The notes under the pieces: model-generated | The model's database searches: none | What the model saw: only the letters and a program-made list of their open reading frames with translations | What the model was told of the DNA's origin: nothing | Source of the DNA: Amoebidium appalachense | Taxonomy: Eukaryota > Ichthyosporea | Direction: 5' to 3' | NCBI GenBank assembly: GCA_963693365.1 | Contig: CAVNZM010000001.1 | Location: 1,364,001 to 1,428,000 of the forward strand | DNA length: 64,000 bases | Part shown: piece by piece, positions 47,483 to 58,191 of the stretch | Position numbering within the stretch: the stretch's first letter is position 1 | How the letters are laid out: every line of letters starts with the position of its first letter | Made by a program: the position numbers and the translations under genes

Positions 47483-48409
47483 AATGTTTAGACACGACTG
47501 AACTCAATTTATTTCGATCTCGCATAAATACCTGAAATTCCCTTTAGTCAAATCCATACATAATTTCCGACCAGTCGGAAATCAGATCTATGTCTGAAAT
47601 AACCAATCACAATTAACTGTTTTTTTCCCGGATAGATCCGGAGACACAGGAACGCACACCATAGGTCACAGATATAAGAAAGTAATGAGGTGAAAAGTAA
47701 TGAGGAAAGAGGTGATGTTTCTAACCTATCACCGGCTACAAAGATTCGGACATTTTCTGACTAAGTCTACTGATTGGATACAGTACGGCAACACACAAAA
47801 CAAAAGTGGTTGACTAAGCTATGAATCATACATGACAAGCTAAAGTGTAACCTAAATGTTTTTCTACCAATCAAAACATAACGAGTAATATAAATCTACT
47901 CAACGTATATTAGTGAGAAAGAAATATAATTATGTGAAAGGAAACAAGAGAAGAAAGAAAGAGAAAAGAAAGAAGAAGAAAGAGGAAAAAGAAAAGAGAG
48001 CAGGACAGAAAACACGAACATGAAAACACAGTTGTAACCGAAGATATTCATGTACACATAAATATGTACACGTTTCTCCCTCACTCGGTAGACTCGTGGA
48101 CCTATAATCAGTTGCTGTAATCGTTATCTAAGCGCACGAATATAGCCGAAACAACATGATTACAAGTACTCAAACACACTGGAGATCGATGTCATAATTT
48201 ACGTACAAGGAGCACATCTCTTTCACTAAGTAGATGAATGAAAACATAACACGAACTGAGAAGATCTTACAATATGTAAATACTACGTATTACAACATCC
48301 CCACTTAAGACTTTGAAGTTTGTGTTATCATATCCCCACTGAACTAGTGAAATCTCCCCACTTGAGAACAGAAACGGAAAAGAAAAAAAAAGTAAAGTGT
48401 GTACTTTTC

Positions 48410-48562
48410 CCGGGGGGGGGGGGGTGGAGGGGGGGGGGGGGGAAAGGGGGGGGGGGGGGGGGAAGGGGGGGGGGGGGGGAAGGGGGGGGGGGAAAGGGGG
48501 GGGGGAAGGGGGGGGGGGAAAGGGGGGGGGGGGAGGGGGGGGGGGGGGGGGGGGGGGGGGGC
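48410..48562. repeat. G-rich tract with GAAAGGGG interruptions
   Basis: About 150 bp almost entirely of G on the plus strand, broken by single A-A-A or T. It lies in the 3' UTR of copia B. Strong potential for G-quadruplexes, or C-rich RNA on the sense strand. Confidence 0.95.
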
Positions 48563-48831
48563 GGGATAAAAAAAAACGAAGATGTATAACGTTTATAGTC
48601 GGGGTGTGACTAACTGGGTTTGAAACCAGTGAAAGATAGAGTAGAATCGCGGGTACAGGTCAAACCATATATAAAAACCCTAAGTGGGCATACCCACAAA
48701 GGCAATATACATATGAAATAATGATGGTGCAGTAAATTAAGTAGTAATCATTCCAGCCGGGAGGCAGTGTTGATGCATCTGCTGCCCAGGGCCCCAGCCG
48801 TAGTAGAAAACCACACGTGAAGTAAAACGGT

Positions 48832-49366
48832 TCAATCGACAATGTCCGGCACACAAAGTCGGGCACGATGGGTGACGTGACTCGGGCCAGGGAGGGGCTT
48901 GGTGAGGATGTCGGCCAAGTTGTGAGCTGACTCGACGTAGTGGACAACAACATCCCCATTGGCAATGTAGTCTTTGGTGTTATGGTACCGGACGGCAATG
49001 TGTTTGGTACGGTGCTTGATGCCGGTGGAGTTGACGATGGCAATGGTTGACTGGTTGTCACAATACACCGGAGTCGGGGCAAGCATGGGGCAGCCGAGTT
49101 CCTTGAAGAGGTCACGGACCCAAGCAACTTCCTGGGTGCCAGCATTGAGAGCAATCAGCTCAGCTTCGGTGGTGCTGGTGGCCGTGATGGGCTGGAGCTT
49201 GGAGTACCAGATGATGGGCATACCAGCAAACTCGTGATGTAACCGGTGGTAGACTTCTTGCTGTCAGCACAACCAGCAAAGTCAGCATCCGTGTAGCACT
49301 CGAGTATGGGGGGCTTGGTGGCCGAGTACTTGTAGTCGATGCCAAGGTCAATGGTTGTCATCTTCC
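48832..49366 (-). pseudogene. copia B RNase H fragment
   Basis: Minus-strand frames: GIDYKYSATKPPILECYTDADFAG (about 49345-49275), a frameshift near 49225, then WYSKLQPITATSTTEAELIAL, VYCDNQSTIAIVNSTGIKH, HIAVRYHNTKDYIANGD and ADILTKPLPG to a stop at 48832. RT is missing. Confidence 0.8.
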
Positions 49367-49370
49367 CATG

Positions 49371-49516
49371 ATTAACGGCAAGATTTAGAAGTTGAGTTTT
49401 ATATATGTTTATTAGTTTGTTGAAGTTCGTTTCCTTTTCCCTTTTTCCTTCCTTTCTTTTTTTTCCTTTCCGTTCCCGTGTGCACAGATATCTTAGATCT
49501 GTGTACACATCGAGCT
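49371..49516 (+). mobile_element. LTR IV fragment
   Basis: Matches 50790-50935 in orientation: GGCAAGATTTAGAAGTTGAG, a pyrimidine-rich stretch, then CACAGATATCTTAGATCTGTG. Wedged between copia B and a Ngaro fragment. Confidence 0.6.
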
Positions 49517-50076
49517 ATCTATGAAAACTACTCCGGAACGTGTGTTGCCTCTAGGGGGACATCTCCTTGGACGAAAGTGAACCTGCAATGGTTGTAAACC
49601 ACGGCAGGCCCCCAGTCATCAATTTATTGATCCGTTAGGTCCTTGTGCCCAAAAAACGGGGGAAGTCTTCGCCCCGTGAAAAAACAGCACGTATGTGGGG
49701 ATCAATGGGGGGTTGAGTGTAGGGTGTAGGTGGGTGGGTGAAAAAGAAAATATAGCTGTAAAGCTGTAGGTGCTAAACACAGAAGATGTGTTGTTGCTTG
49801 CTGATCTGCTAAAAACTGTCGTGCTTATATACCTAAGGCTACCGAACTGAGCCAATCAAAACCGATCTAGTGTTATGTGAAATCTTATCCTGGGCCAATC
49901 AAACTCGGTCTAGTGATCTGTGGAATCTGATGTTTTGATCGGCTAATAGGTGCCCGTATGCGGGCAGCCGAACGCGAACTGCTAAAACATGAAACGAAGC
50001 CTGTTGATATCGGACACCCATCCTACGTGTTTACCCAGAAAAATATTTATGTCAATAATTTACACAAATAAAACCT
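49517..50076 (-). mobile_element. Ngaro-like terminal block without coding region
   Basis: Minus-strand B2 (49519-49605), C (49606-49740) and A2 (49741-50076) with TATA at about 49826 (minus). No B1 or ORFs remain. It could be a product of recombination between repeats or a 3' end fragment. Confidence 0.78.
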
Positions 50077-50715
50077 TTAGCCCGCGCACACGTATTGTTG
50101 TTTGCGTCAATGTCTAAATAAGTTGTCCAATCAGATCTCGTTAAATTTTCCCAAATATAGTAACCTACATTCCTTATTAATTCTATTCGATTCCTTTCCC
50201 ATTCCATTCCTTTCTATCCTCATTCCTTTTCCTTCTTTTCCCACGACGTAGCATTGCTCTATGTTCCCCAACTATTAGGAATACTTATATTTAGACGTGT
50301 TATGTTAAGAACATGTATAAATATATGATGTGAACTAATAGATACATAAGTGGTTTCATTTTGTTGAATGTTTCCGTGGTTTATTAGAAGATTTCTTTCA
50401 TTAGAGGATTGCGTTAACTTTTATCTTCTATGTGTCGACAGGCATTTCGATCGATTTATTTTACCCTCATAGTTTTCGTCTTTCTGATTGGATAATAGAG
50501 TTTTCGTTCTTTTGATTGGCTTATCGATTTCACATTCCTGAGTATAAAAGGAACTTCATATTGAAATAAATATCAAGCAGTTGAATTCATTTCCTATGGT
50601 TCCAGTAATTGTTCCACCTCTCCGGTTGTGTTTCTCCCTTGTGTCTATGTGTTGTGTATAACATAACACCCATCTGTGCTCTCTGCTTCTCCGTTTACCC
50701 ACACAAAACAACAAT
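50077..50715 (+). mobile_element. LTR IV copy 1
   Basis: Begins near CCCGCGCACACGTATTG and ends ACCCACACAAAACAACA. About 90% similar by eye to 50935-51525, including ACATTTCGATCGA-type and GATTGGATAATAGAG blocks and TATAAAAGGAACTTC (TATA box near 50543). Confidence 0.7.
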
Positions 50716-50789
50716 GGTGCCGAGGAGGTACCGGGCCACAAGACGGAGAAGGTCCCAGTGAGTCTTGCCGGGGTTGGTGTCATCTTCAC
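50716..50789 (-). pseudogene. Antisense copia RNase H scrap between LTR copies
   Basis: Seventy-odd bases matching the reverse complement of copia A 46040-46110 (the LLRRVARYLLG region). It shows a copia pol fragment lies in opposite orientation between the two LTR IV copies. Confidence 0.65.
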
Positions 50790-51525
50790 TTGATTCTCAG
50801 CAAGACTTAGAAGTTGAGTTTTGTATTTGTTTATTAGTTTGTTGTAGTTTGTTTAATTTTCCTTTCTTCCTTTCTTTCTTTCCTTTCTGTTTCCGTGTAC
50901 ACCGATATCTTAGATCTGTGTACGCATCGACATACTTAGCTCGCGCACACGTATTGTCGTTTGTGTCAAATCTATATATGTCATCCAATCAAATCTCGTT
51001 TGTATTTTCCCAAATATAGTAACTTACATTCCTTTCCCTTTCCTTTCTCACGACGTAGCATTGTGCTACTAGTATGTTCTCCAACTATTAGGAATAATTA
51101 TATTTAGACGTGTTATGTTAAGAACATGTATAAATGTATGTTGTGAACTAATAGTTACATAAGTGGTTTCATTTTGTTAAATGTTTCCGTGCTTTTATTA
51201 GAAGTTTCTTTCATTAGAGGATTGAGTTTTATATTCTATGTGTCGACAGACATTTCGATCGATATATTTTTACACTCATAGTTTTCGTCTTTCTGATTGG
51301 AAAATAGAGTTTTCGTTCTTTTGATTGGTTTATCGTTTTCACATTCCCAAGTATAAAAGGGACTTCATCTTGGAATAAATATCAAGCAGTCGTATTCATT
51401 TCCTATGGTTCCAGAAATCGTTCCACCTCTCCGGTTGTGTTTGTCCCGTGTGTCTCTGTGTTGTGTATAACATAACACCCATCTGTGCTCTCTGCTTCTC
51501 CGTTTACCCACACAAAACAACAGGT
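50790..51525 (+). mobile_element. LTR IV copy 2 (5' LTR of copia D)
   Basis: Ends TTACCCACACAAAACAACA at 51525; a TATA box TATAAAAGG lies near 51352. The internal sequence begins immediately after with GGTTTACGGCCCC, in the position of a primer-binding site. Followed by a gag-like frame. Confidence 0.7.
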
Positions 51526-51597
51526 TTACGGCCCCTTTGCACGCTAACACACAATCTCGTTACAACCGCGAAATTTCTCAGTCTTACTGCTTCAATC

Positions 51598-52009
51598 ATG
51601 ACTGACAAACAGTCGTATATCAACCTTCCAATATGGAATCCGTCCGAGAAAAGAGACGAGAAACGTCTTAATTATTTCGAGTGGGAGCCACTCATACACC
51701 GGTTCATTAGAACAACCATTGCCGAGAAATTCGTTGACGCTATCAAGAGGCCACAGTGGGTTGACGGCACTGAAGCCAACCAGTGGCTAGGCTATGCCAC
51801 CAAGGACTCCTACAAGAAAGCTTCCGACGTCCTCGACCAGATCCTCAACCAGTCCGTCCATCCGACCGAGCTCTACGACTCCGGCCGGATGCAAGACGGT
51901 GTCCATGGTGGAGAAGTCTTCCACAAACTACGTATGGCGTATGTGGCAGAGAAGGAGGCCCGAGTCACCCAGATTCAAGTCACCTACGAGGAGCTTGAAC
52001 TACGAGACT
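51598..52009 (+). pseudogene. copia D gag, interrupted by LTR
   Basis: Start Met-Thr-Asp-Lys at 51598, about 138 residues (NYFEWEPLIHRFIRTTIAEK...HKLRMAYVAEKEARVTQIQ) of a gag unrelated in sequence to the MDPNK type. The frame is cut at 52010 by an antisense LTR I. A distinct copia family judged by both gag and LTR. Confidence 0.6.
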
Positions 52010-52941
52010 TGTTAAATTATATAAGTATTTGGGATGAAAGCAGAGACACAGTGGTGCAGTGTAAAAACACCACAGACACGCACAACAACAAAACACGGAA
52101 CGATCGGAGCAGTGTACACAACAGACATCAATGTTTAGACACGACTGAACAGAATTTATTCTGATCTTCGAATAAATACCTGAAATTCCTCTAAGTCCAA
52201 TCCATACATGATTTCCGACCAGTCGGAACTCAGATCTATCTCTAATAGAAACCAATCACTAAGAACCAATTGCTTTCAGAGAGATCCGGTACGCGGAGAC
52301 GTACACGATAGGACACAGACACTAGTTAAGATCAACTCGTGTCATCATCAAGGAAGTTCTAACCTATGACATACTGCAAAGACTCAGACATATCACACTT
52401 AACCTTGATGATTGGTTAAAGCCCGGCAACACATGAAAACTAAAGTGAATTAATGAAGTCTAAACACACATGCTATTCTAAGTGTAGCCTAAGTGTGTTA
52501 CCGTCCAATGAACACGTATTAAGTAACACAAATCTACCTAACATATATTAGTAGAAAAGAAATACGATTATACACATGAAGACAAGGAGAGAAAGAAAAG
52601 AAAATAAGGAAGGAGAAAGAGAAAGGAAAAGAGAGCACAGATCAACAAACAAGATAGTAATAGCATAACTATAACCAGAGATATTTATGTACACACGAAC
52701 ATGTACACACATGAGTGTGTACACCCTGAGTGGGTGGATCCGTGTACACACATATAAATATTCTAATCGATATTACAACACACGATTAAAGCCGATACAA
52801 CACGATTACAAGTATACAAGCATATCGGAGATCGATGCTACACTTTACATAATAGGAGTGTGGCATATACACTAAGCATATGAACTGAAACATAACACAA
52901 ACTGAGAAGATCTTACCATATGTAAATACTACGTATTACAA
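52010..52941 (-). mobile_element. Full-length antisense LTR I
   Basis: 932 bp from TGTTAAATTATATAAG to TACGTATTACAACA (plus-strand reading). Close to the LTR at 4727-5668. Inserted in or joined to copia D gag on the left and copia RNase H scrap on the right, without an obvious target-site duplication. Confidence 0.82.
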
Positions 52942-53043
52942 CAGTCGTTCGTTACCTGCTCGGCACCATCAACCTCGGCCTCTACTACAAGAAGAAGGCC
53001 CCCAACCTCGGCCTCTACTACAAGAAGAAGGCCCCCACCCACT
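52942..53043 (+). pseudogene. copia RNase H scrap with 33 bp tandem duplication
   Basis: Translates to RYLLGTINLGLYYKKKAP followed by a repeat of NLGLYYKKKAP, matching the RYLLGTIDLG block of copia pol. The in-frame duplication is two copies of a 33 bp unit. Ends at another LTR I. Confidence 0.6.
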
Positions 53044-53753
53044 CAGGGAGAGACGTGTACATGTTCGTGTGTACATAAATATCTCTGGTTATAGTTATGC
53101 TATTACCATCTTGTTTGTTGATCTGTGCTCTCTTTTCCTTCCTCTTTCTCCTTCCTTATTTTCTTTTCTTTCTCTCCTTGTCTTCATGTGTATAATCGTA
53201 TTTCTTTTCTACTAATATATGTTAGGTAGATTTGTGTTACTTAATGCTTGTTCATTGGACGGTAACACACTTAGGCTACACTTAGAATAGCATGTGTGTT
53301 TAGACTTCATTAGTTTACTTTAGTTTTCATGTGTTGCCGGGCTTTAACCAATCATCAAGGTTGAGTGTGATATGTCTGAGTCTTTGCAGTATGTCATAGG
53401 TTAGAACTTCCTTGATGATGACACGAGTTGATCTTAACTAGTGTATGTGTCCTATCGTGTACGTCTCCGCGTACCGGATCTCTCTGAAAGCAATTGGTTC
53501 TTAGTGATTGGTTTCTATTAGAGATAGATCTGATTTCCGACTGGTCGGAAATCATGTATGGATTGGACTTAGAGGAATTTCAGGTATTTATTCGAAGATC
53601 AGAATAAATTCAGTTCAGTCGTGTCTAAACATTGATGTCTGTTGTGTACACTGCTCCGATCGTTCCGTGTTTTGTTGTTGTGTGTGTCTGTGGTGTTTTT
53701 ACACTGCACCACTGTGTCTCTGCTTTCATCCCAAATACTTATACAATTTAACA

Positions 53754-53776
53754 GGTTATGGGCCCAGCACGCTTCC
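53754..53776 (+). promoter_or_regulatory. Primer-binding site, initiator tRNA-Met half-molecule type
   Basis: Immediately after the LTR end CAATTTAACA, GGTTATGGGCCCAGCACGC continues into TTCC. It is complementary to the D-stem through anticodon-loop region of initiator tRNA-Met, not to the tRNA 3' end. Drosophila copia is known to prime from a 5' half of initiator tRNA-Met at the same place. Confidence 0.85.
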
Positions 53777-53813
53777 ACTGCGCACATCTAGAACTAGCGA
53801 TCGTTTTTCAATC

Positions 53814-54560
53814 ATGGATCCAAACAAAACTGGTGTAAACAAAATAACCATGGATCTTCCTCGCCGTGACTTACGCAACCGACTTGACCGTACCCCTGGC
53901 ACGGACCTCCGAACTCGTCTCTCCCGTCAGCACACCCGATCCCGTTCCCCCCACCGGCCTGCCTTCCGGTCCACGTCTCGTTCCCCCAGTCGTTCCCGTT
54001 TCTCGGGTTCCCGTCGTTCTGATTCCCCGGCTCGTTCTAACAACCCGTCCGTGAATGCATGCTCCTACTGCCACGAGCCTGATCACACGATCATCGATTG
54101 CCCCGAGCCGAAATGCCGTATGTCCAGACACAACCGTTCCCGTCAAGGCAGTGAGAAATCTGTCTCCTTTGCCTTCTCGGCATACAATGCTAGCTCCGTC
54201 CCCGTGTCCTCCGACCCTGCCTGGGATTCCGGGTGCAACATGACTGTCTGCCCCACCCGTGAGTTCTTCCATGACCTCACTCCCCTTCCGACACCGACTC
54301 CCGTTGCTGCCTTCAATGGCACCCCCGTCTTGGCCACCCACACCGGCCATGTCGTCATCAACACCACCACCGACCATGGCACTGCCACCCTTACCATTGA
54401 AGCCTACTACACCCCGTCTGGCCAAGCCTTCCTCATTTCAACATCCCAAGCTGCTGCCGAATACATCAAGGGTGATTTGAATGATGCCTCCACTCCGTCA
54501 TTCCTCTTCGACCGACTCACCCGGGCCGTCATCTCGTCAACCTCCGTCTACACAACGGTC
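53814..54560 (+). pseudogene. copia E gag (internally deleted)-nucleocapsid-protease
   Basis: Start MDPNKTGVNKITM is fused directly to DLPRRDLRNRLD, removing about 700 bp of gag present in copia A. Then an Arg/Ser-rich segment, a zinc knuckle CSYCHEPDHTIIDC and protease WDSGCNMTVCP. A frameshift near 54520 ends the useful frame. The in-frame deletion keeps the nucleocapsid and protease in frame with the start. Confidence 0.75.
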
Positions 54561-55260
54561 TGTATTACTTCAAGGACTACACCATTCAACCACCCACTTG
54601 TCCTGTGGCTCTGGCTGCCACTACCAGTGTTAATCCATCCATCTGGCACCATCGTCTGGGGCACCGTGCTATGACCAGCATCAAGGACATGGTGAAACAC
54701 GACATTGTTATTGGTCTTCCCTCGTCTGTCCTCGACTGTGATGTTCCTGATTGTCATGGCTGCATTATGGGTAAAACCACCAAGGCTCCGTTCAAGGGTG
54801 ACCGTCCTCACTCCAACATCCCCGGTCATGAATGGCATTGGGATTTTTTTGAGCCTACCACAACATCGTACGGAGGTTCCAAGGTTGCTCTCGTCACTGT
54901 CTGCCGTGCCTCTGGACTCGTCAAGATCTACCCGATGGCCGACCGTACAACCACCCTGGACATTCTCACAGCTCACACCAACCTCGTTGCTACCCATGCC
55001 CCCTCCAAAGTTGGTGTCTACCACTTCGACTCCGGCTCTGAGTTCACCTCCAAGGCTACCCGTGCTTTTTGCCTCTCCCAGGGCATCAAGGCCAGCTATG
55101 CTCCGGTGGACTGCCCTCAACTGAACGGCTATGTTGAACGTCGTATGCGGTTCCTCCAAGAGATTGTTCGTTCCCTCCTCCATCAAGTCCAAGATCAGTC
55201 TCTGTCCCCCAAACTGTGGGCTGAGGCCCTCCAACATGCCGCCTACATCATCAACGTCAC
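54560..55260 (+). pseudogene. copia E integrase, truncated
   Basis: Frame open from 54605: WHHRLGHRAMTSIKDM, CHGCIMGKTTKAPF, EWHWDFFEPTTTSYGGSK, the second Asp (YHFDSGSEFTS) and Glu (NGYVERRMRFLQE), ending at LQHAAYIINVT where the LTR fragment takes over. The three catalytic acids are present but the C-terminal part is missing. Confidence 0.8.
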
Positions 55261-55403
55261 CCGTTCAGTCGTGTCTAAACATTGATGTCTGTTGTGTACA
55301 CTGCTCCGATCGTTCCGTGTTTTGTTGTTGTGTGTGTCTGTGGTGTTTTTACACTACACCACTGTGTCTCTTCTTTCATCCCAAATACTTATACAATTTA
55401 ACA

Positions 55404-57478
55404 ACGACACGGAGGAGAAGCTCCCAGGCAGTCTTGGTGGGCTTGGAGCTGAATCGGCCGAGGTAGCCAATGGCATACGAGATGTCAGGCCGGGAGCACC
55501 GAGCAACCCACAGCAGACGGCCGAGGAGTTCACGGTAGGGGACGGTGGTGGGCAGGGATGAGAGCGAGGTCTCGTTGATGATGGTGCCCACGGGAATAGG
55601 GGTGGCCTTAGGCTTGGCATCGACCAGGTTGAAGTCGGTGATGATGTCCTTGATGTAGGAGGACTGCAGCAGCTTGAGGGAGTCACGGGTGTACAGCAGT
55701 TGGGTGCCGAGGAAGATGTCTGGCAGACCGACCTTGCACTCGGCAGACTTCGTGATGTGACGAACAAGCTCCTGCATGATGGTGGAGTGCCGTGTGCAGG
55801 TGATGATGGCATCATCAACGTAGTTGCCCGAACGGATGATGTGCCCGTTGGGGAACCGACGGAAGTAGACACACTGATCGGAACGGAGACGGGTGAGGCC
55901 GTGGGCAATGAGAATGGAGTTGAAGAACTCGTACCATGCCAGGGATGCCTGCTTGAGTCCGTAGATGGCCTTCTTGAGTTTCCAGACTTTGTGTTCATTG
56001 CCAGGGAGGATAAAACCAGGAGGTTGCTCCATGTACAAAGTCTCGTCGAGGGGGCTGTTGAGGAAGGCCGTGCTGATGTCGAGTTGATGGATCTCGTGGT
56101 CCTGTTGCACACCGAGGGCAAGCAGGGCACGGACGGAGGAGGACTTGACGACGGGGGAAGAGTTGTCACCGTAGTCAACACCGTAGACTTGGGTGAAACC
56201 CTTGGCCACACCACGACCCTTGATCTTGGTGTCACCAGCAGAGTTGAGGACCTTCTCCGTGACAATCCACTTGAATCGGATGATGTTGGCATCGCAGGGG
56301 GGCTCAACTACGTCGAAGATGTCCTTGTCGATGAAAGCCTTGTACTCGGCAGTGAGGGCAATCACCACTTCATCACCCTTGGTGCCGGAGCACAGCTTCT
56401 GAATTGACCGGGGCAGCCCGGACACATCAAGGCTGGGTCGGGAGATGCTCACCATAGCCATAGATGGCCGGGAGGAGAGACGGGAGGAACGACGGGGGAC
56501 GGTACGGAGGGGCTCAGGGGCCGGGGGGGTGTCTGGGACAGACACTCGGTGGTCGGGGATGGGGGCCTGGAAGCCAGGGATGGGTGCCGTGTTGAGGGGG
56601 GAGTCGGATAACACGGGGCTGGACGGGGCCGAGTGGAACTCCGGAGACCCAGGACGAACCGGGGTGAGATGACCAGGTACGTGGTCATTGACGGCAGGGG
56701 CCGGCAGCAGGGGTTGCTGGCCGGTGGAGGGGGGGGTGGGTGGAGCCACGGGGCAGGTACACGACGGGGGGGAACGACGGATAATCACCGACGGAATTTC
56801 ATCGTCATCGGAATTGGAATTTCCGGAATGCAGGGATGGATCGATTGAGGTCGTCTGATTGGTGGCCTGCACAGAAATCTGATTGGATGCCGTGGTGAAT
56901 TGTGATTCGTCGAAGACGACATCGCGGTAGAGGTTGACCGTGTTGTCACGTAGATTCATGATCTTGTGGGCTTTGTTGGTGATATCCCAGCCCACGTAGG
57001 TGCCGAGTTTGACGGTAGAGGCCAACTTGTCTCGTTTGGATGCAGGGACGTGTACGTAGGCTGGGCAGCCGAACACGTGCAGGTGGGAGATGTCAGGCTT
57101 GACACCGTAAATAATTTCAAACGGTCTACGGCCATTGGCAGCTCTGGCCGGGGTCACGTTGATGATGTAGGCAGCATGCTTGAGAGCAGCTCCCCACAGC
57201 TTGGGGGAAAGGGAGTCGGCCTTGTCCTGGTGAAGGAAGCACCGAACGATCTCCTGCAGATCCCTCATCTTACGTTCAACGAAGCCGTTGAGTTGGGGGC
57301 AGTCAACCGGGGCAAATTCCTGAATGATGCCCTTGGACTGGCAGTACTGCTCCATAGCGTGGGAGGTGAACTCGGACCCAGAGTCTGAACGGAAGTGGGT
57401 CACCACCTTGTCGGGTTGCTTGTCAGTAGTCTCAACCAGGGCCTTGACGTATTCGAGAGTTTCGGATCGATCACGGAG
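55404..57478 (-). pseudogene. copia F integrase-RT polyprotein, truncated at both ends
   Basis: About 676 residues from Met 57406 (open up to 57478). Integrase: HFRSDSGSEFTSHAM, NGFVERKMRDLQE, VFGCPAYVHV; a Pro/Ser-rich linker; RT: IIRFKWIVTEKVLNS, HEIHQLDISTAFLNSPL, LKKAIYGLKQASLAWYEF, GNYVDDAIITC, LLGRLLWVARCSRPDISYAIG. It stops inside the RNase H connection where antisense-joined LTR sequence begins. This is the longest uninterrupted copia pol frame in the window. Its gag lies at 60694-61129, separated by the 57479-60693 composite. Confidence 0.82.
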
Positions 57479-58191
57479 GATGACATATACTAATCCGTCT
57501 CAGCAGATTAGCCTAAGTCAACGATCGAGATCGGGGGGGGGGGGGGGGGGGGGTGGCCCGGGTCCACAGATCATCAAGATCAAGTCCGGGGCATCAAGAT
57601 AGCTGTACAGCTGCGTGCATCTTGCCTCTGCCGGCGCAGGGCATTGGACCACGTCAGCCGGGATAGCCGACCAATAGAATTCTAATTAGTGTGTAGGATA
57701 GATCGTAGGAGGACTTAGGAATGTGATTGTTCGGGCAGAAGCCCTTTTGTAAGTATTGGCAAGGTTTGATAGTGTATGTTGCCAAACGTATTTATATATT
57801 TAGATGTAGAGGAAAAGGGGGGAGGGAGGGGGGGGAGGATAGTATGAAATGTATATTTAGACTCTGCGGTGCCACTAGGGGGAGGGTGAGGGGTGAGACA
57901 TGGATAAATATATTGGTTTGAGTAGATCAACTTAGCTCGTGCAGGCGCACGATAAAAGTAGATCGGAATGTTTGGAATGTGGCATCGTAGGGGGCCAGGT
58001 GATGATGATCTTTGAGGGCACGGCCTTGATGGCCTCAGTTGTGACTTAGCCTCATTCCGTACGGATCTAAGTTTGCCCGTCGGAGCCTGGTCTAAATAAA
58101 CTTTACCGTTTTTCCGTACACGTTCGTTCCTTTTCGTGTGTGTACACTTAGTAGAGTGCCGCGTCTCTAGTACATATACATTAGGATACGA
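57479..58191 (+). mobile_element. LTR II copy, inverted partner
   Basis: Plus-strand TGACATATAC...GGATACGACA (713 bp) with a 21 bp G run near 57533 and TAAATAAACTTTACC near 58093. It is the reverse complement of the LTR at 59979-60693, so the pair is inverted, not direct. Confidence 0.75.

Larger units (their letters stand above)
47483..49370 (-). mobile_element. copia element B, 3' portion, antisense
   Basis: Antisense LTR at 47483-48298 (ending TACGTATTACAACA), preceded on its sense strand by a polypurine tract AAGTGGGGA directly adjoining the LTR, an expanded G-rich 3' UTR (48410-48562) and the RT-RNase H 3' coding region up to 49370. The LTR lacks its last ~150 bp where it meets copia A's LTR. 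Truncated 5' by LTR IV and Ngaro fragments. Confidence 0.78.
53044..55403 (+). mobile_element. copia element E, gag-deleted and truncated
   Basis: 5'-truncated LTR I (53044-53753), primer-binding site at 53754, coding region 53814-55260, then only the last 142 bp of an LTR in sense orientation (55262-55403). RT-RNase H is absent. The terminal LTR piece begins at the same place where antisense LTR copies break, near the expected start of the R region. Confidence 0.8.

Noticed and set aside
51700-51990. Copia D gag as a host gene
   Set aside because: It sits directly after an LTR and primer-site position and is interrupted by another LTR, with no introns or host-like domain.
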